Made by a program: the position numbers and the translations under genes. Positions 55,401 to 64,000 of a DNA stretch of 64,000 nt are shown here, piece after piece (position 1 is the stretch's first letter; each line of letters opens with the position of its first letter). The notes below the pieces were generated by a model. That model had not been told where the DNA came from, did not search any database, and was given only the letters and a program-made list of their open reading frames with translations. Origin of the DNA: Tritrichomonas foetus (lineage: Eukaryota > Parabasalia > Tritrichomonadida > Tritrichomonadidae); contig MLAK01000577.1 in assembly GCA_001839685.1 (NCBI GenBank), positions 5,630 to 69,629 on the forward strand, in the 5' to 3' direction.

Positions 55401-58400
55401 TTAGGCAAGTTCATATGGAATTAAGACAATTGGCGAATCAGCCATTGCCAGAACGAAAGCTTTGATGTCAGTCGAGTATTTTATTTTCCGGATCCGATTC
55501 ACTTGTTTACACAAATTCCTCTCTTCTTCAAAAGTGCAGGCATCATAAATAATGATTCTATTTGATTCATTTACGACTGCAAGGTAATCATGACCTGATT
55601 TGCTCTGAAAAGTGCAAAAATCAACAACGTTGGATTCAGGCTTAGCTGTTTTAAGTCTTTTTAGAGAAAGTGTGAAATTAATAAAAGTGGAATTTTGTGT
55701 TAATACAATTATATAACCAAGACCAGATGTAAGGGCGACTTTTTTCGGCCGTTCATTTTCAACACAAATAGATGAAGTCAAATACTTCATATCCGAGATT
55801 CTAGAGGTAGTAATTATACCGCTGGTGTCACAACTTACACAAATTCCAAACATTTCGCTAATATACAGGCATTGAATTGGGCTCTGATGATATAATAATA
55901 CATTTTTATATAATGGGGTAGTTTGGTTCACATCCCAAAGAATAACTGCACCATCTTCAGCGCCAGAAACAACGTAACCTTTTGACGATGCAATTGAGGT
56001 AATTGGTGACACTGATGGTTCACATTTTTTCAAAACAACTTGTTCTTTTACCCAATCAAAAACACCAACAGCTGGTCCAAAAGTAAAGAATAGTTTATCT
56101 GGCATAAAAGTAACAAGATTAAAATATTTGTTAATTTGCCCAATTAATTTATTTGTTGACTGAGAACGATTGGTCATTGTAAAACTATGAATTGCTCCAT
56201 CTTCAAGGATTGCGATGGTTATTGAATCTTCACAATGAGAACCAGTTGTGAAAAAGTCTACAACTGGTGCACTATTGTTGACAATTGTAATTTGGTGCTT
56301 CGGTGGATTAATTGATGGCGATTTTCCTCGAACTTGGTGAACACCTTCACCAAATGCAATACTTATCCATTTATGTAAACTCATTGAAACCTTATCACTT
56401 TCAAGTAACTCATTCATTTTATGCAATTGTTCAAAATCATTATGATTGGAATCGAAATAAATTTCAGGATAATTATTTTCTATGACTTCGTCAATTCCTT
56501 TTTCTATATTTATATGTCCCTTTATTTTATCTTTTTCAATAATCAAATAACCATCTTCATCCAATTCTGGGAAAATTGGATAATTTTCTTTATCTAAGAA
56601 AGAATTTCCATTTATATAGTTTAACCAGAGAATATAATCAAAATTAGAAACTTGATAATTAAGCCATTTCTCAGTAATATTTGACATGTTGTTGATAATT
56701 TGTGCAAATTTCGATTTTTGCATATCATTGATCACAGTTGTCAGGTTTTCCAATTTGAATAGATAGCATTTATGATTATTCATGAAAAACTGAAGTGTTT
56801 TGTGAAAGAAGTACATCCTATATACTTTTTCTGCTTTCAAAACTATAATTTTAAGATCAAATGGAATAAATTTGATACAATCGTTCAATAAGAAAAGTGT
56901 TCCTTCACTTTTTGATGTAAATTTAATTCTTGTGCATTCACCTGAAAAGATTGGCAATGATTCACTTGGTGATGCTAATTTGGAAATCACTCTATTATCA
57001 CAATTATTCTGATTCGAAATATTGCGTGAAACAACTTTTGTATTCACTGTTGGCCTTAATTTAATATCGAAGAAATTCCCTCTTGTAAGTTCACGTACTT
57101 TATTTTCATTATCATTTTTGTAATAAAATGGAGATCCTTCATAAGTTAAAGCGCTTTGTAATTTATTCCACGAATCTTCAAAATTCATTTGTTTAATTTT
57201 ACAATCATTTACCATTTCATCGAATGCAATTTGAGAGAAGTCGATATTTTCATCATTATTTTTCTTTATGACTGCAATTGATTGAGCAATTAATTGATCA
57301 ATTGTTGAGATGAAGCTATAGCTTTCTATGAAAGTTTTGAACACTTTACATTGCGATTCGTATAATTCAATACTTGGTTTCAATTTTGGTCCAAAAGCTT
57401 TGAAAAAGCTTTTTGCATTTTTAAAATCTTGAGCGTGGCGACTAACCTGATAAATTACAGGAATCCATGATTTGGACTCAAGTGGCACTTTGTTTATAAA
57501 TGTATCAAGTATGGAATTCATTTGTTCAGATTCACAGCATGATTTGTGGCATGCAAAACTTAACAGAATCAAAAATCTTGAACAATCAACATTATTAGTT
57601 TTAGGAAGAACTTTGGCCAAATATTCGACTAGATTAAAGTCCATCCACTTATTATCTTTTTCATCCCTTTTTAGATAGAATACTGACCTAGGCAATTCAA
57701 CTTTATTACTCTGAAGTCTTTTCAGTAAATAAGTCAATTTCTGGCCATCATTATTTCCACTACTTATCTGATCATTGCTATCAGAATTATTTTCGTGAAT
57801 ATTATCATATTTGATACTGTCTTCTTTTGGATACTTGACCTTAATATTAAATGAGATAAAATCAATAATTATGTTCAAAAATTCTTGTTTGGAATCTTCA
57901 AAATCATGTTCAAAGATATCAATCAAAATTTTAGAAGCAAGCATATTTTGAAATTGGTGAAAATCTTTTTTCATTGTATAAGAAATTAAATCAATCATTC
58001 TGAAACAATTGGCACACAATGAAGGATCAGAAACAAGTAAAAGCTTCAAATAATCAACTAGAGAATTTCCATGAAACAGAGCAAAACAAGTAAGCAATAA
58101 AAGTGTCAAAGGAGTCATAGAACATTTAATTTGATCAAGTCTCTTTTGTGAAGATAAAACAGTAAACATAAAAGTGGCAAAGTTTGTGATTACTTCTTCT
58201 GATGTAAAGAAAGCAGCACTTAAACAAACAGGTAAAAATAGTTCTGCCATTTTCCATTCAGACGATTTATCTATCAATTCAGATAAGTTTTCTCCTTCAA
58301 CACCAACAAAATGACAACAAAATTCAGTCAATAATTTATCATTGGATTCTCTATTTTTTAAAGATGATGATTCAACGTTCATCAAAACATATTGGGAGAA

Positions 58401-61400
58401 GAGAATGAGATCATGTCGTGCAAAATTTTTAATAAGTTTTAATTGAACATTTAAATTCGAATATAAAGCAAGCCAGCTTGTTGAAATCAAGGATCGTGCA
58501 ACAACTGTGGCATGTTTGGGATATTTGGCTATGAATTTACTTAACATTTTCAAATAAATAATAAGTTCGTCTGGTTGGTCAGAATAGAGTTTCATTAATT
58601 CTATCAAGGAAGTCATATCATTTTCTTCTAATTTTATACTCATTGATTTTAAGAGAATATCGAACAAAGTACCACGTATTTCATTTGTAAGTTCGCCTGA
58701 TGTACATAACTTCTTGAGAATATTAATGACAATTAATGGGCGAAGACGGGTATTTAATACTAAAGGTGTCATATTTGTAGATAAGAGCCAAGCTTTAAAT
58801 AATTCAGATCTTATTTGGATTGTCGAATTTTCCCAAATTGGATAATTTAGTAAAATTGATCTAGCAAAAGAAATTTTTAGTTTTTCATTGACTAAAATTG
58901 GATGAATTTTGAAAATTGCTGAAGAAACTTCCCAGTCAATTGTTATTTTCGATTTTAACAAAAAGTACGAAATTATTTCAAATCCTCTCAATTTCGCAAG
59001 AGTTTTTTGCATATGATCGTTTAATTGTAGAATAATACAAAGAACTTCAATTAATTGGATAAAGAATCGATTGTCTTCAGCAAATGTAAGTTGAGAAAAT
59101 AGCGATAAAACAAATTCGAGACCTTTTGTATATTCAAAAGTTCTATTAAAACAAGAAATCGCTTTGAATAAAATACCATTAAAATCAAAATAGTTGGTTT
59201 CTTCATTTTTTGAACATAAATTATGAAGTTTTACAATTTCGGTTGTCTCATCAATATAGTAAGACTTCGAATCAATCAAAAATGAGGCCCTTTCAACAAG
59301 ACCTTCATCTTTTAAGATGTCAAAATCATATTTCTTCCCAGATGGATTTTCAAATATTGCAAATCTGGCTAACAAACATTCAATATAACCAGTACCACCA
59401 CCAAAAATGAAATTATTGGTAAATGAGTCAATCCAATCAAGTTGTAAGATTTCTCCCATGGCAGCAAGTTTGTTATCAACATAAATTAAAATAGAACTGA
59501 ATGATTTAAAGATGAAATTTAATGTGAACCATTTATTTTTCGGATATTTGACATCAAATGAAACATTTGATAACTTTCCAACCGTAAAAATAAAAGAATT
59601 TTGTTTAATCATGCACTTAAATGCGTTATTAGGGTTTTGATTTGATGACAATTTGAAAAGTTGAATAGAATCATTTTCATTTCGAAAATTGGACATCAAT
59701 AGATGGAAACATAGAGCAAATCCATTCAAATACGTTTTCGGGGAAATTTGTGGAAGTACAAGGGATCCATTCTTGGAAGAAACGCATAAAACTGATCGAA
59801 ACGTAACTGGTTGTTGTGAAACAAGGTCAATTAAAGTTGAATTTACTAAAAGGATACGATCACATTGCTTATTCTCTGAAACTGGAGAAAATAATCTAAA
59901 GAAAGTCAATAGATCTTGCCTACTTGTAACATGAGTATAAACTTTCTTTATTATTTCCATCACTATTTCAAATATTTCATTGTGAGAACTTTCATCATCA
60001 TTAGTATTTTTCAGATTAGTAAGAATGTTAATTATACTGGTCATTAGAGCTGTTTTTGATAAGGAAATGCAATCTGGAATTGAATTTGAAACACATTCAT
60101 AAATTCTCTTTAAAACATCTAAACAAAATCGTGAAGACAGGACTGGCACAATCAACTGTGCTGCATTGGCATTAGCAATACCTTTGAATGGCTCATTTGT
60201 ATGTGACAGTGATATTAAAACTGCTTCATACATTTTTTCGGTCATTTCATGCTTTGCGATGATTCTTGCAAGTTCATCATAAGGTGAATCAGCTTCAGTT
60301 GGAGGAGAAAGATGCAAAATTTTTAGCGAATAAGCTATCGAATCTATTGACAAACCTTTAATAAAAATCATATTTCGAATTTGATTGAAAAATGAACTTT
60401 TTATTAAAGCATCCAAACTATGCTTTGGTAATGAAATAGCTAATCGGTAAAAAATATCAAAAATTCTTACAATTATTTCTTGGAATAAATCTAACTCATC
60501 TTTACATAATTTTACTTTATCCATAACTTTTTTAAATAGAGAAACTGTATCTTCGGGTTTCGAATTTTTGAATAAAAACATGTACTTTTTGAGGAGTGTG
60601 AAAACTAAGTCACTTACTGATTTTTCAAATATCAAATTCAATAAAACATCTAAAAGAGTTGTAATAGGAATTGGTTTGTGAAGTGAATCCAATAAATTAT
60701 TTATTGTTTTGAAAGTTAATGATCGAAATTGACGATGATGGTCGAGATTTAAAAATTTGGCAGTTTGTTGAAATTCTAGAGCACGTGCAGTCAAATTTAA
60801 AATAATTGTTTGATATTCACTTGAGTTTATTAAATCATTATAAGTAGAATATGTGAAAAAGAAAAATTCTGCAAATAATCCTGGATAGATCAAAATTGTA
60901 TTTAAAAAGTTCAAAAGGGCATCAATATAAAAGGATTTTTGATTAGAATTATCAATCAGAATCTTAAACATAGTAATTATCAAAAATCGAGTCATAATTA
61001 AATTGGAATTGGGTCTATTGAAAAATGTAACAGCCGGATTGAATAGTTTTAGAGTGAAAAATAAATTAGATTTACTTTCTGATTCGAAAAATGATGAAAC
61101 AATCTCAGCGTGGGCAGATAAATTCTTCAAAAGAACAAACAATAGAACTTGTAAATTGATATCACCATTAATTATTTGATTATCACCAAAATCAATAATC
61201 AATTTTATTAAAGTAAGGTGTAAATCTTCAGATTGCTCGTTAATATATTCAATAAAAGCTCTTAAAGGATGATCCAATGTAGAAATAAATGAATCTATAC
61301 TTCGTAATTCTGGAATCATAAAGAGGCCCCAAGAAATTGGAGAATCTTCGTCATAAATTAATTCTTTTGGTTGTTTCATGGCTGTTTTCATACAAGGTTG

Positions 61401-62288
61401 TTCTTTCAAATTCATTTCTTCTTCAGACACAATTAATGGTGTCGAAATAATATTAGTAATAATATCAATTACTTTTTGAGACATGTTCCCTGTAGAAAAA
61501 TGTAAATATAAACAAATTGTGATAATTTGATATCGTAAATCAATAAAAATTTGGGAATTTAATAAATTTGGAAATTCTTTGGTTGTCTTATTTAACAATT
61601 TTTCAGCATTTGAATAAACATCAACAGCAACATCCAAGCTAGCAGAAAAAGTTTCATTATTATTTTTAATAAAATCAAAAACTTCACGCAAAAATGAAAT
61701 TGCCAAATTGATCATATATTCGTTTGGATTCTCTGATAGATATTTTAATATAGCGTTAAATATCATCGATGATGCATTGGACAAAAAACTGGCCTTGATT
61801 GAAAGCATTCTCAGAAATTTATTAATATCAGGTAAAAGTTTAACAAATTGCGAATGTTTTGTTGCCGCTTGACAGTAGAAGCAAAAAGCCTGTTGAGAAA
61901 ATTCAATCAATTGCGGCGCATTTTTGATTGTTAATTTAATCAATTTTAGCAAATATCCAATAAAATCAATATCAAATATATCCAATGAACTAAAAAATGC
62001 AGGCGATAACGATTGAAGGATAATAATTGAGGTAAAAAGTTTATTTTGATCAGTTTCGAAAAGTCGTAATTTATTTTCGATAATGACAGATAATAATGCA
62101 TATCTATCGGCAAAATTCAATTTCAATTGTGCTCGAAGTTGCTCGTCGCTTGGATTTGATTGTTTGAAGATAGAAAAATGGTGGGATGGAATCAAATTTG
62201 TAAAAGACGGCGGAAGACGAGGAGAAGTGTCTGGTCGAGTTTGGGAAAATATTTTTTCTGTGTATTCGAGTCCATTTGGAAAGTTCAT
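55401..62288 (-). CDS. Giant BEACH-family protein (LamG, PH, partial BEACH, WD40)
   Basis: A 2295-residue protein with the NBEA/LRBA-type plan. Residues about 1-850 are alpha-helical repeats of the armadillo kind. Residues about 850-985 form a LamG or concanavalin-like domain (KCMIKQNSFIFTVGKL, SILIYVDNKLAAMGEI, FIFGGGTGYIECLLARFAIF). More helical repeats follow to about 1770. A PH-like domain spans about 1780-1846 (GTLFLLNDCIKFIPFD). BEACH starts with KWLNYQVSNFDYILWLNYINGN then YPIFPEL (about 1873-1909), but only about 120 residues lie before WD40 repeats (about 1994-2295, SGAEDGAVILWDV). BEACH domains normally have about 280, so its centre is missing. BEACH proteins act in vesicle and lysosome traffic as scaffolds. 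The start ATG is clear. Confidence 0.88.
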   Translation of the reverse strand: MNFPNGLEYTEKIFSQTRPDTSPRLPPSFTNLIPSHHFSIFKQSNPSDEQLRAQLKLNFADRYALLSVIIENKLRLFETDQNKLFTSIIILQSLSPAFFSSLDIFDIDFIGYLLKLIKLTIKNAPQLIEFSQQAFCFYCQAATKHSQFVKLLPDINKFLRMLSIKASFLSNASSMIFNAILKYLSENPNEYMINLAISFLREVFDFIKNNNETFSASLDVAVDVYSNAEKLLNKTTKEFPNLLNSQIFIDLRYQIITICLYLHFSTGNMSQKVIDIITNIISTPLIVSEEEMNLKEQPCMKTAMKQPKELIYDEDSPISWGLFMIPELRSIDSFISTLDHPLRAFIEYINEQSEDLHLTLIKLIIDFGDNQIINGDINLQVLLFVLLKNLSAHAEIVSSFFESESKSNLFFTLKLFNPAVTFFNRPNSNLIMTRFLIITMFKILIDNSNQKSFYIDALLNFLNTILIYPGLFAEFFFFTYSTYNDLINSSEYQTIILNLTARALEFQQTAKFLNLDHHRQFRSLTFKTINNLLDSLHKPIPITTLLDVLLNLIFEKSVSDLVFTLLKKYMFLFKNSKPEDTVSLFKKVMDKVKLCKDELDLFQEIIVRIFDIFYRLAISLPKHSLDALIKSSFFNQIRNMIFIKGLSIDSIAYSLKILHLSPPTEADSPYDELARIIAKHEMTEKMYEAVLISLSHTNEPFKGIANANAAQLIVPVLSSRFCLDVLKRIYECVSNSIPDCISLSKTALMTSIINILTNLKNTNDDESSHNEIFEIVMEIIKKVYTHVTSRQDLLTFFRLFSPVSENKQCDRILLVNSTLIDLVSQQPVTFRSVLCVSSKNGSLVLPQISPKTYLNGFALCFHLLMSNFRNENDSIQLFKLSSNQNPNNAFKCMIKQNSFIFTVGKLSNVSFDVKYPKNKWFTLNFIFKSFSSILIYVDNKLAAMGEILQLDWIDSFTNNFIFGGGTGYIECLLARFAIFENPSGKKYDFDILKDEGLVERASFLIDSKSYYIDETTEIVKLHNLCSKNEETNYFDFNGILFKAISCFNRTFEYTKGLEFVLSLFSQLTFAEDNRFFIQLIEVLCIILQLNDHMQKTLAKLRGFEIISYFLLKSKITIDWEVSSAIFKIHPILVNEKLKISFARSILLNYPIWENSTIQIRSELFKAWLLSTNMTPLVLNTRLRPLIVINILKKLCTSGELTNEIRGTLFDILLKSMSIKLEENDMTSLIELMKLYSDQPDELIIYLKMLSKFIAKYPKHATVVARSLISTSWLALYSNLNVQLKLIKNFARHDLILFSQYVLMNVESSSLKNRESNDKLLTEFCCHFVGVEGENLSELIDKSSEWKMAELFLPVCLSAAFFTSEEVITNFATFMFTVLSSQKRLDQIKCSMTPLTLLLLTCFALFHGNSLVDYLKLLLVSDPSLCANCFRMIDLISYTMKKDFHQFQNMLASKILIDIFEHDFEDSKQEFLNIIIDFISFNIKVKYPKEDSIKYDNIHENNSDSNDQISSGNNDGQKLTYLLKRLQSNKVELPRSVFYLKRDEKDNKWMDFNLVEYLAKVLPKTNNVDCSRFLILLSFACHKSCCESEQMNSILDTFINKVPLESKSWIPVIYQVSRHAQDFKNAKSFFKAFGPKLKPSIELYESQCKVFKTFIESYSFISTIDQLIAQSIAVIKKNNDENIDFSQIAFDEMVNDCKIKQMNFEDSWNKLQSALTYEGSPFYYKNDNENKVRELTRGNFFDIKLRPTVNTKVVSRNISNQNNCDNRVISKLASPSESLPIFSGECTRIKFTSKSEGTLFLLNDCIKFIPFDLKIIVLKAEKVYRMYFFHKTLQFFMNNHKCYLFKLENLTTVINDMQKSKFAQIINNMSNITEKWLNYQVSNFDYILWLNYINGNSFLDKENYPIFPELDEDGYLIIEKDKIKGHINIEKGIDEVIENNYPEIYFDSNHNDFEQLHKMNELLESDKVSMSLHKWISIAFGEGVHQVRGKSPSINPPKHQITIVNNSAPVVDFFTTGSHCEDSITIAILEDGAIHSFTMTNRSQSTNKLIGQINKYFNLVTFMPDKLFFTFGPAVGVFDWVKEQVVLKKCEPSVSPITSIASSKGYVVSGAEDGAVILWDVNQTTPLYKNVLLYHQSPIQCLYISEMFGICVSCDTSGIITTSRISDMKYLTSSICVENERPKKVALTSGLGYIIVLTQNSTFINFTLSLKRLKTAKPESNVVDFCTFQSKSGHDYLAVVNESNRIIIYDACTFEEERNLCKQVNRIRKIKYSTDIKAFVLAMADSPIVLIPYELA

Positions 62289-62653
62289 TCGAATGAGACT
62301 TTCTCTTTCTGCGAACGATAGAAACTATTGAATATGACGATTGACACTTTTGAATATCACGATAGAAACAATTGAATATAACGATGAAATGAGCGAGACT
62401 TGGAATTTTTTCTTTCGATTTTATTTTTTATATGAACAGAGCAAGTCAAAAGTCTCGCGAATAATTACTCAAAGTGAAACGGTTGGCATGTATCCTTTTT
62501 GAGAATAAATAATTATCTATAAAAGGAAAACATTACAATCAATCATCCTGGAAAAATGAATCCGAAAGAGGACAAAAAGATAAAGAAATGCAAATATGGG
62601 AAATATTTCCTTTATTGAACTTTATTAATTAAAGTTTTTCAAAACTTTTATAT
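62289..62653. other. Intergenic, upstream of BEACH gene
   Basis: Holds the 22-bp repeats at 62316-62381 close to the BEACH ATG; the rest is AT-rich and lies downstream of the FkbM gene. Confidence 0.55.
62316..62381. repeat. 22-bp imperfect tandem repeat, 3 copies
   Basis: Units start CGATAGAAACTATTGAATAT (62316-62337), CGATTGACACTTTTGAATAT (62338-62359) and CGATAGAAACAATTGAATAT (62360-62381). They begin 28 bp upstream of the BEACH gene ATG, so they could be promoter elements. Confidence 0.85.
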
Positions 62654-63830
62654 TTAGTTTTCAAGAATTTCACGAGGATAGCCAAATAAAATGAGTTCAT
62701 AAAGTGCCATTTGATTGTAAAAGCTTCCTACCTGAAATTCAAATTGGTAATTATCGAGCTCGCGAACAATTTTTGGAATTCCAAAGAATTCATCAAAATT
62801 ATGATAAAGACTCAGGGAAATAATTGGTCGATCTCTCTTTAATGTTTCTTTGGCCCCTTGAAGTGCTTTCAATTCAAATCCTTCAATATCGCCTTTTATC
62901 AAACCAACTTTCATATTATGCTTCTTTGCTTCGTCATCAACTGTTGTCATTTTGATTTGTTTATTTCCACCATTAATTCTAAGAGTATTTCCTGAACAAA
63001 CACCTTTATCTTCTGAAATGTTTACAATAGCTGATTCATTGGAGATACCTGCATTTACGATTAGCACCCTTCCTTCAGGCACTTGATTGTTTTGAAACGT
63101 TTTTTTCCATTTCAACAACATTTTGGCTTGAATATTCATAAGAGTAAATTATTTTATCTGTGTAATTCATGAACACCAAAGCAGAATCACCAATAAATGC
63201 GCCCATATCAACAACATTTCGATCTTTAATGTACTTTTGAATCCTTTCATCAGCAAACCTTAAGCCATGTTGGTGGTAAAATACTTCAGGGAAAAATTCT
63301 CGAATATTTACAGAATTTCTGTATTTTTTAATATAGTTATTCCAATCTTTGATCTCCAGATTCTGATAGGTTGTATAAGGAACGTGGAACAGTTGACAAC
63401 GCAAATTTAAATCAACAGTGTTGAGGATATTTAAAAATGTTGAAAGTGATCGTGGAGTTTTAACGAGATATGGAATATTTGCAGACATTTCACTATATAA
63501 ATATTCTATTTGTTTTGTAACATTTCCGTCGAATTTGACTGAAGGATTTTCATAGAGTAAAAGCTTTTTCTTTGGAAAACGATGTCCTTCACACGAGTAC
63601 TCTGGCACTTCGACCTTTTCTGGGAAAATATCACAACCATGCAAATTTGCACCATATTTTGAATTTGAGGGGAATGATTGTGTTTTAGTGAATCGATGTT
63701 GACTGTTTTGGCTTTCTAAGTGGGTTGTTGGGCTATAACATCCCTCTTGAGTTTTCCTAAAAAGTAAGAAGGCCGTGAATCCTGTATATACTACTAGATT
63801 TAATATTAACAATCCATTCGAAAAAGGCAT
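62654..63830 (-). pseudogene. FkbM-type methyltransferase, split by a one-base frameshift
   Basis: Two overlapping frames together make one SAM-dependent methyltransferase. The first (63830 to about 63075) has a signal anchor (about 7-25), a lumenal stem, and SAM motif I VVDMGAFIGDSALVF followed by IIYSYEYSSQNVVEME. The second (from about 63107 to 62654) continues with GRVLIVNAGISNES, then KVGLIKGDIEGFELKALQGA, the FkbM signature, and RPIISLSLYH. The break falls in a run of seven A (T on the plus strand, 63100-63106); one A fewer joins the frames. FkbM enzymes methylate sugar hydroxyls. A type II membrane form would act on Golgi glycans. Since the rest of the gene is intact, a sequencing or assembly error in the A run is as likely as a true dead gene. 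An upstream TTG was not used. Confidence 0.8.
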
Positions 63831-64000
63831 GTGAAGCTCGAAGTATTTTAACAATATTAATTTTTATTTCTTTTATGGGATTATACAAAATTTATAGCAT
63901 ATCTATTCAATGTTTGAGTTATTTTCACAAATTTGAGTCCAATCATAAAATACGGGCCATCCTTCTCTTGAGATATATCTCAGCATAGCAAAGGAATGTA
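63831..64000. other. Window end, no gene seen
   Basis: AT-rich sequence upstream of the FkbM-type gene; too short to judge. Confidence 0.4.

Noticed and set aside
62654..63139. Treating the C-terminal half of the FkbM enzyme as a separate gene
   Set aside because: It lacks SAM motif I, which is in the overlapping frame directly upstream; one frameshifted gene explains both.
1..64000. Search by eye for trichomonad introns (GTATGT-type donor with ACTAACACACAG-type acceptor)
   Set aside because: No donor and acceptor pair in a sensible position was found; the genes are open without splicing.

Overview
The window reads as nuclear DNA of a trichomonad parabasalid, most like Tritrichomonas foetus. 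The basis is AT-rich sequence, about 33 protein genes that are open from ATG to stop with no intron seen, loose spacing without operons, and a typical trichomonad gene mix (many coiled-coil proteins, a giant BEACH/WD40 protein, CAMK-type kinases, a DHHC acyltransferase, a Ras-like GTPase). The species is an inference; no rRNA or other marker gene is present. Several open frames run upstream of the first ATG; starts here are set to ATG, which in NIP7 gives exactly the human length of 180 residues.

Layout. 1-13 kb: NIP7, a protein with a duplicated unknown domain, a DUF4240 protein, an Asn/Gln-rich protein, a single-RRM protein, a coiled-coil protein, a candidate structured RNA (7781-7889), protein isoaspartyl methyltransferase, a CUE plus Pro/Gln-rich protein, a small unknown and eIF1. 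13-31 kb: a Ras-like GTPase, a decayed reading frame (14520-15281), a large repeat protein interrupted by an assembly gap, then a block rich in coiled-coil genes with one kinase. 31-43 kb: a DHHC palmitoyltransferase, a degenerate GH47 mannosidase-like protein, proteasome chaperone PAC2, another coiled-coil protein, a REI1/ZNF622-like ribosome factor, a five-pass membrane protein of prominin-like topology and a DxD glycosyltransferase. 43-45 kb: a gene-free 1.4-kb element with 37-bp terminal inverted repeats that begin in TTAA. 45-64 kb: a CAMKL kinase, a large coiled-coil protein, bifunctional fucokinase/GDP-fucose pyrophosphorylase, a RhoGAP-like protein, a 2295-residue BEACH-family protein and an FkbM-type methyltransferase broken by a one-base frameshift.

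Themes. Ribosome assembly and translation start (NIP7, REI1-like, eIF1); glycan synthesis and quality control (fucose salvage, DxD transferase, GH47-like, FkbM); membrane traffic and signalling (BEACH, DHHC, Ras-like, RhoGAP-like, two kinases); and cytoskeletal coiled-coil proteins. Six of the coiled-coil genes carry a TACGT core within about 60 bp of their ATG, and two of these share an identical 12-mer, which suggests a common regulator. No CRISPR array, rRNA or convincing tRNA gene was seen.
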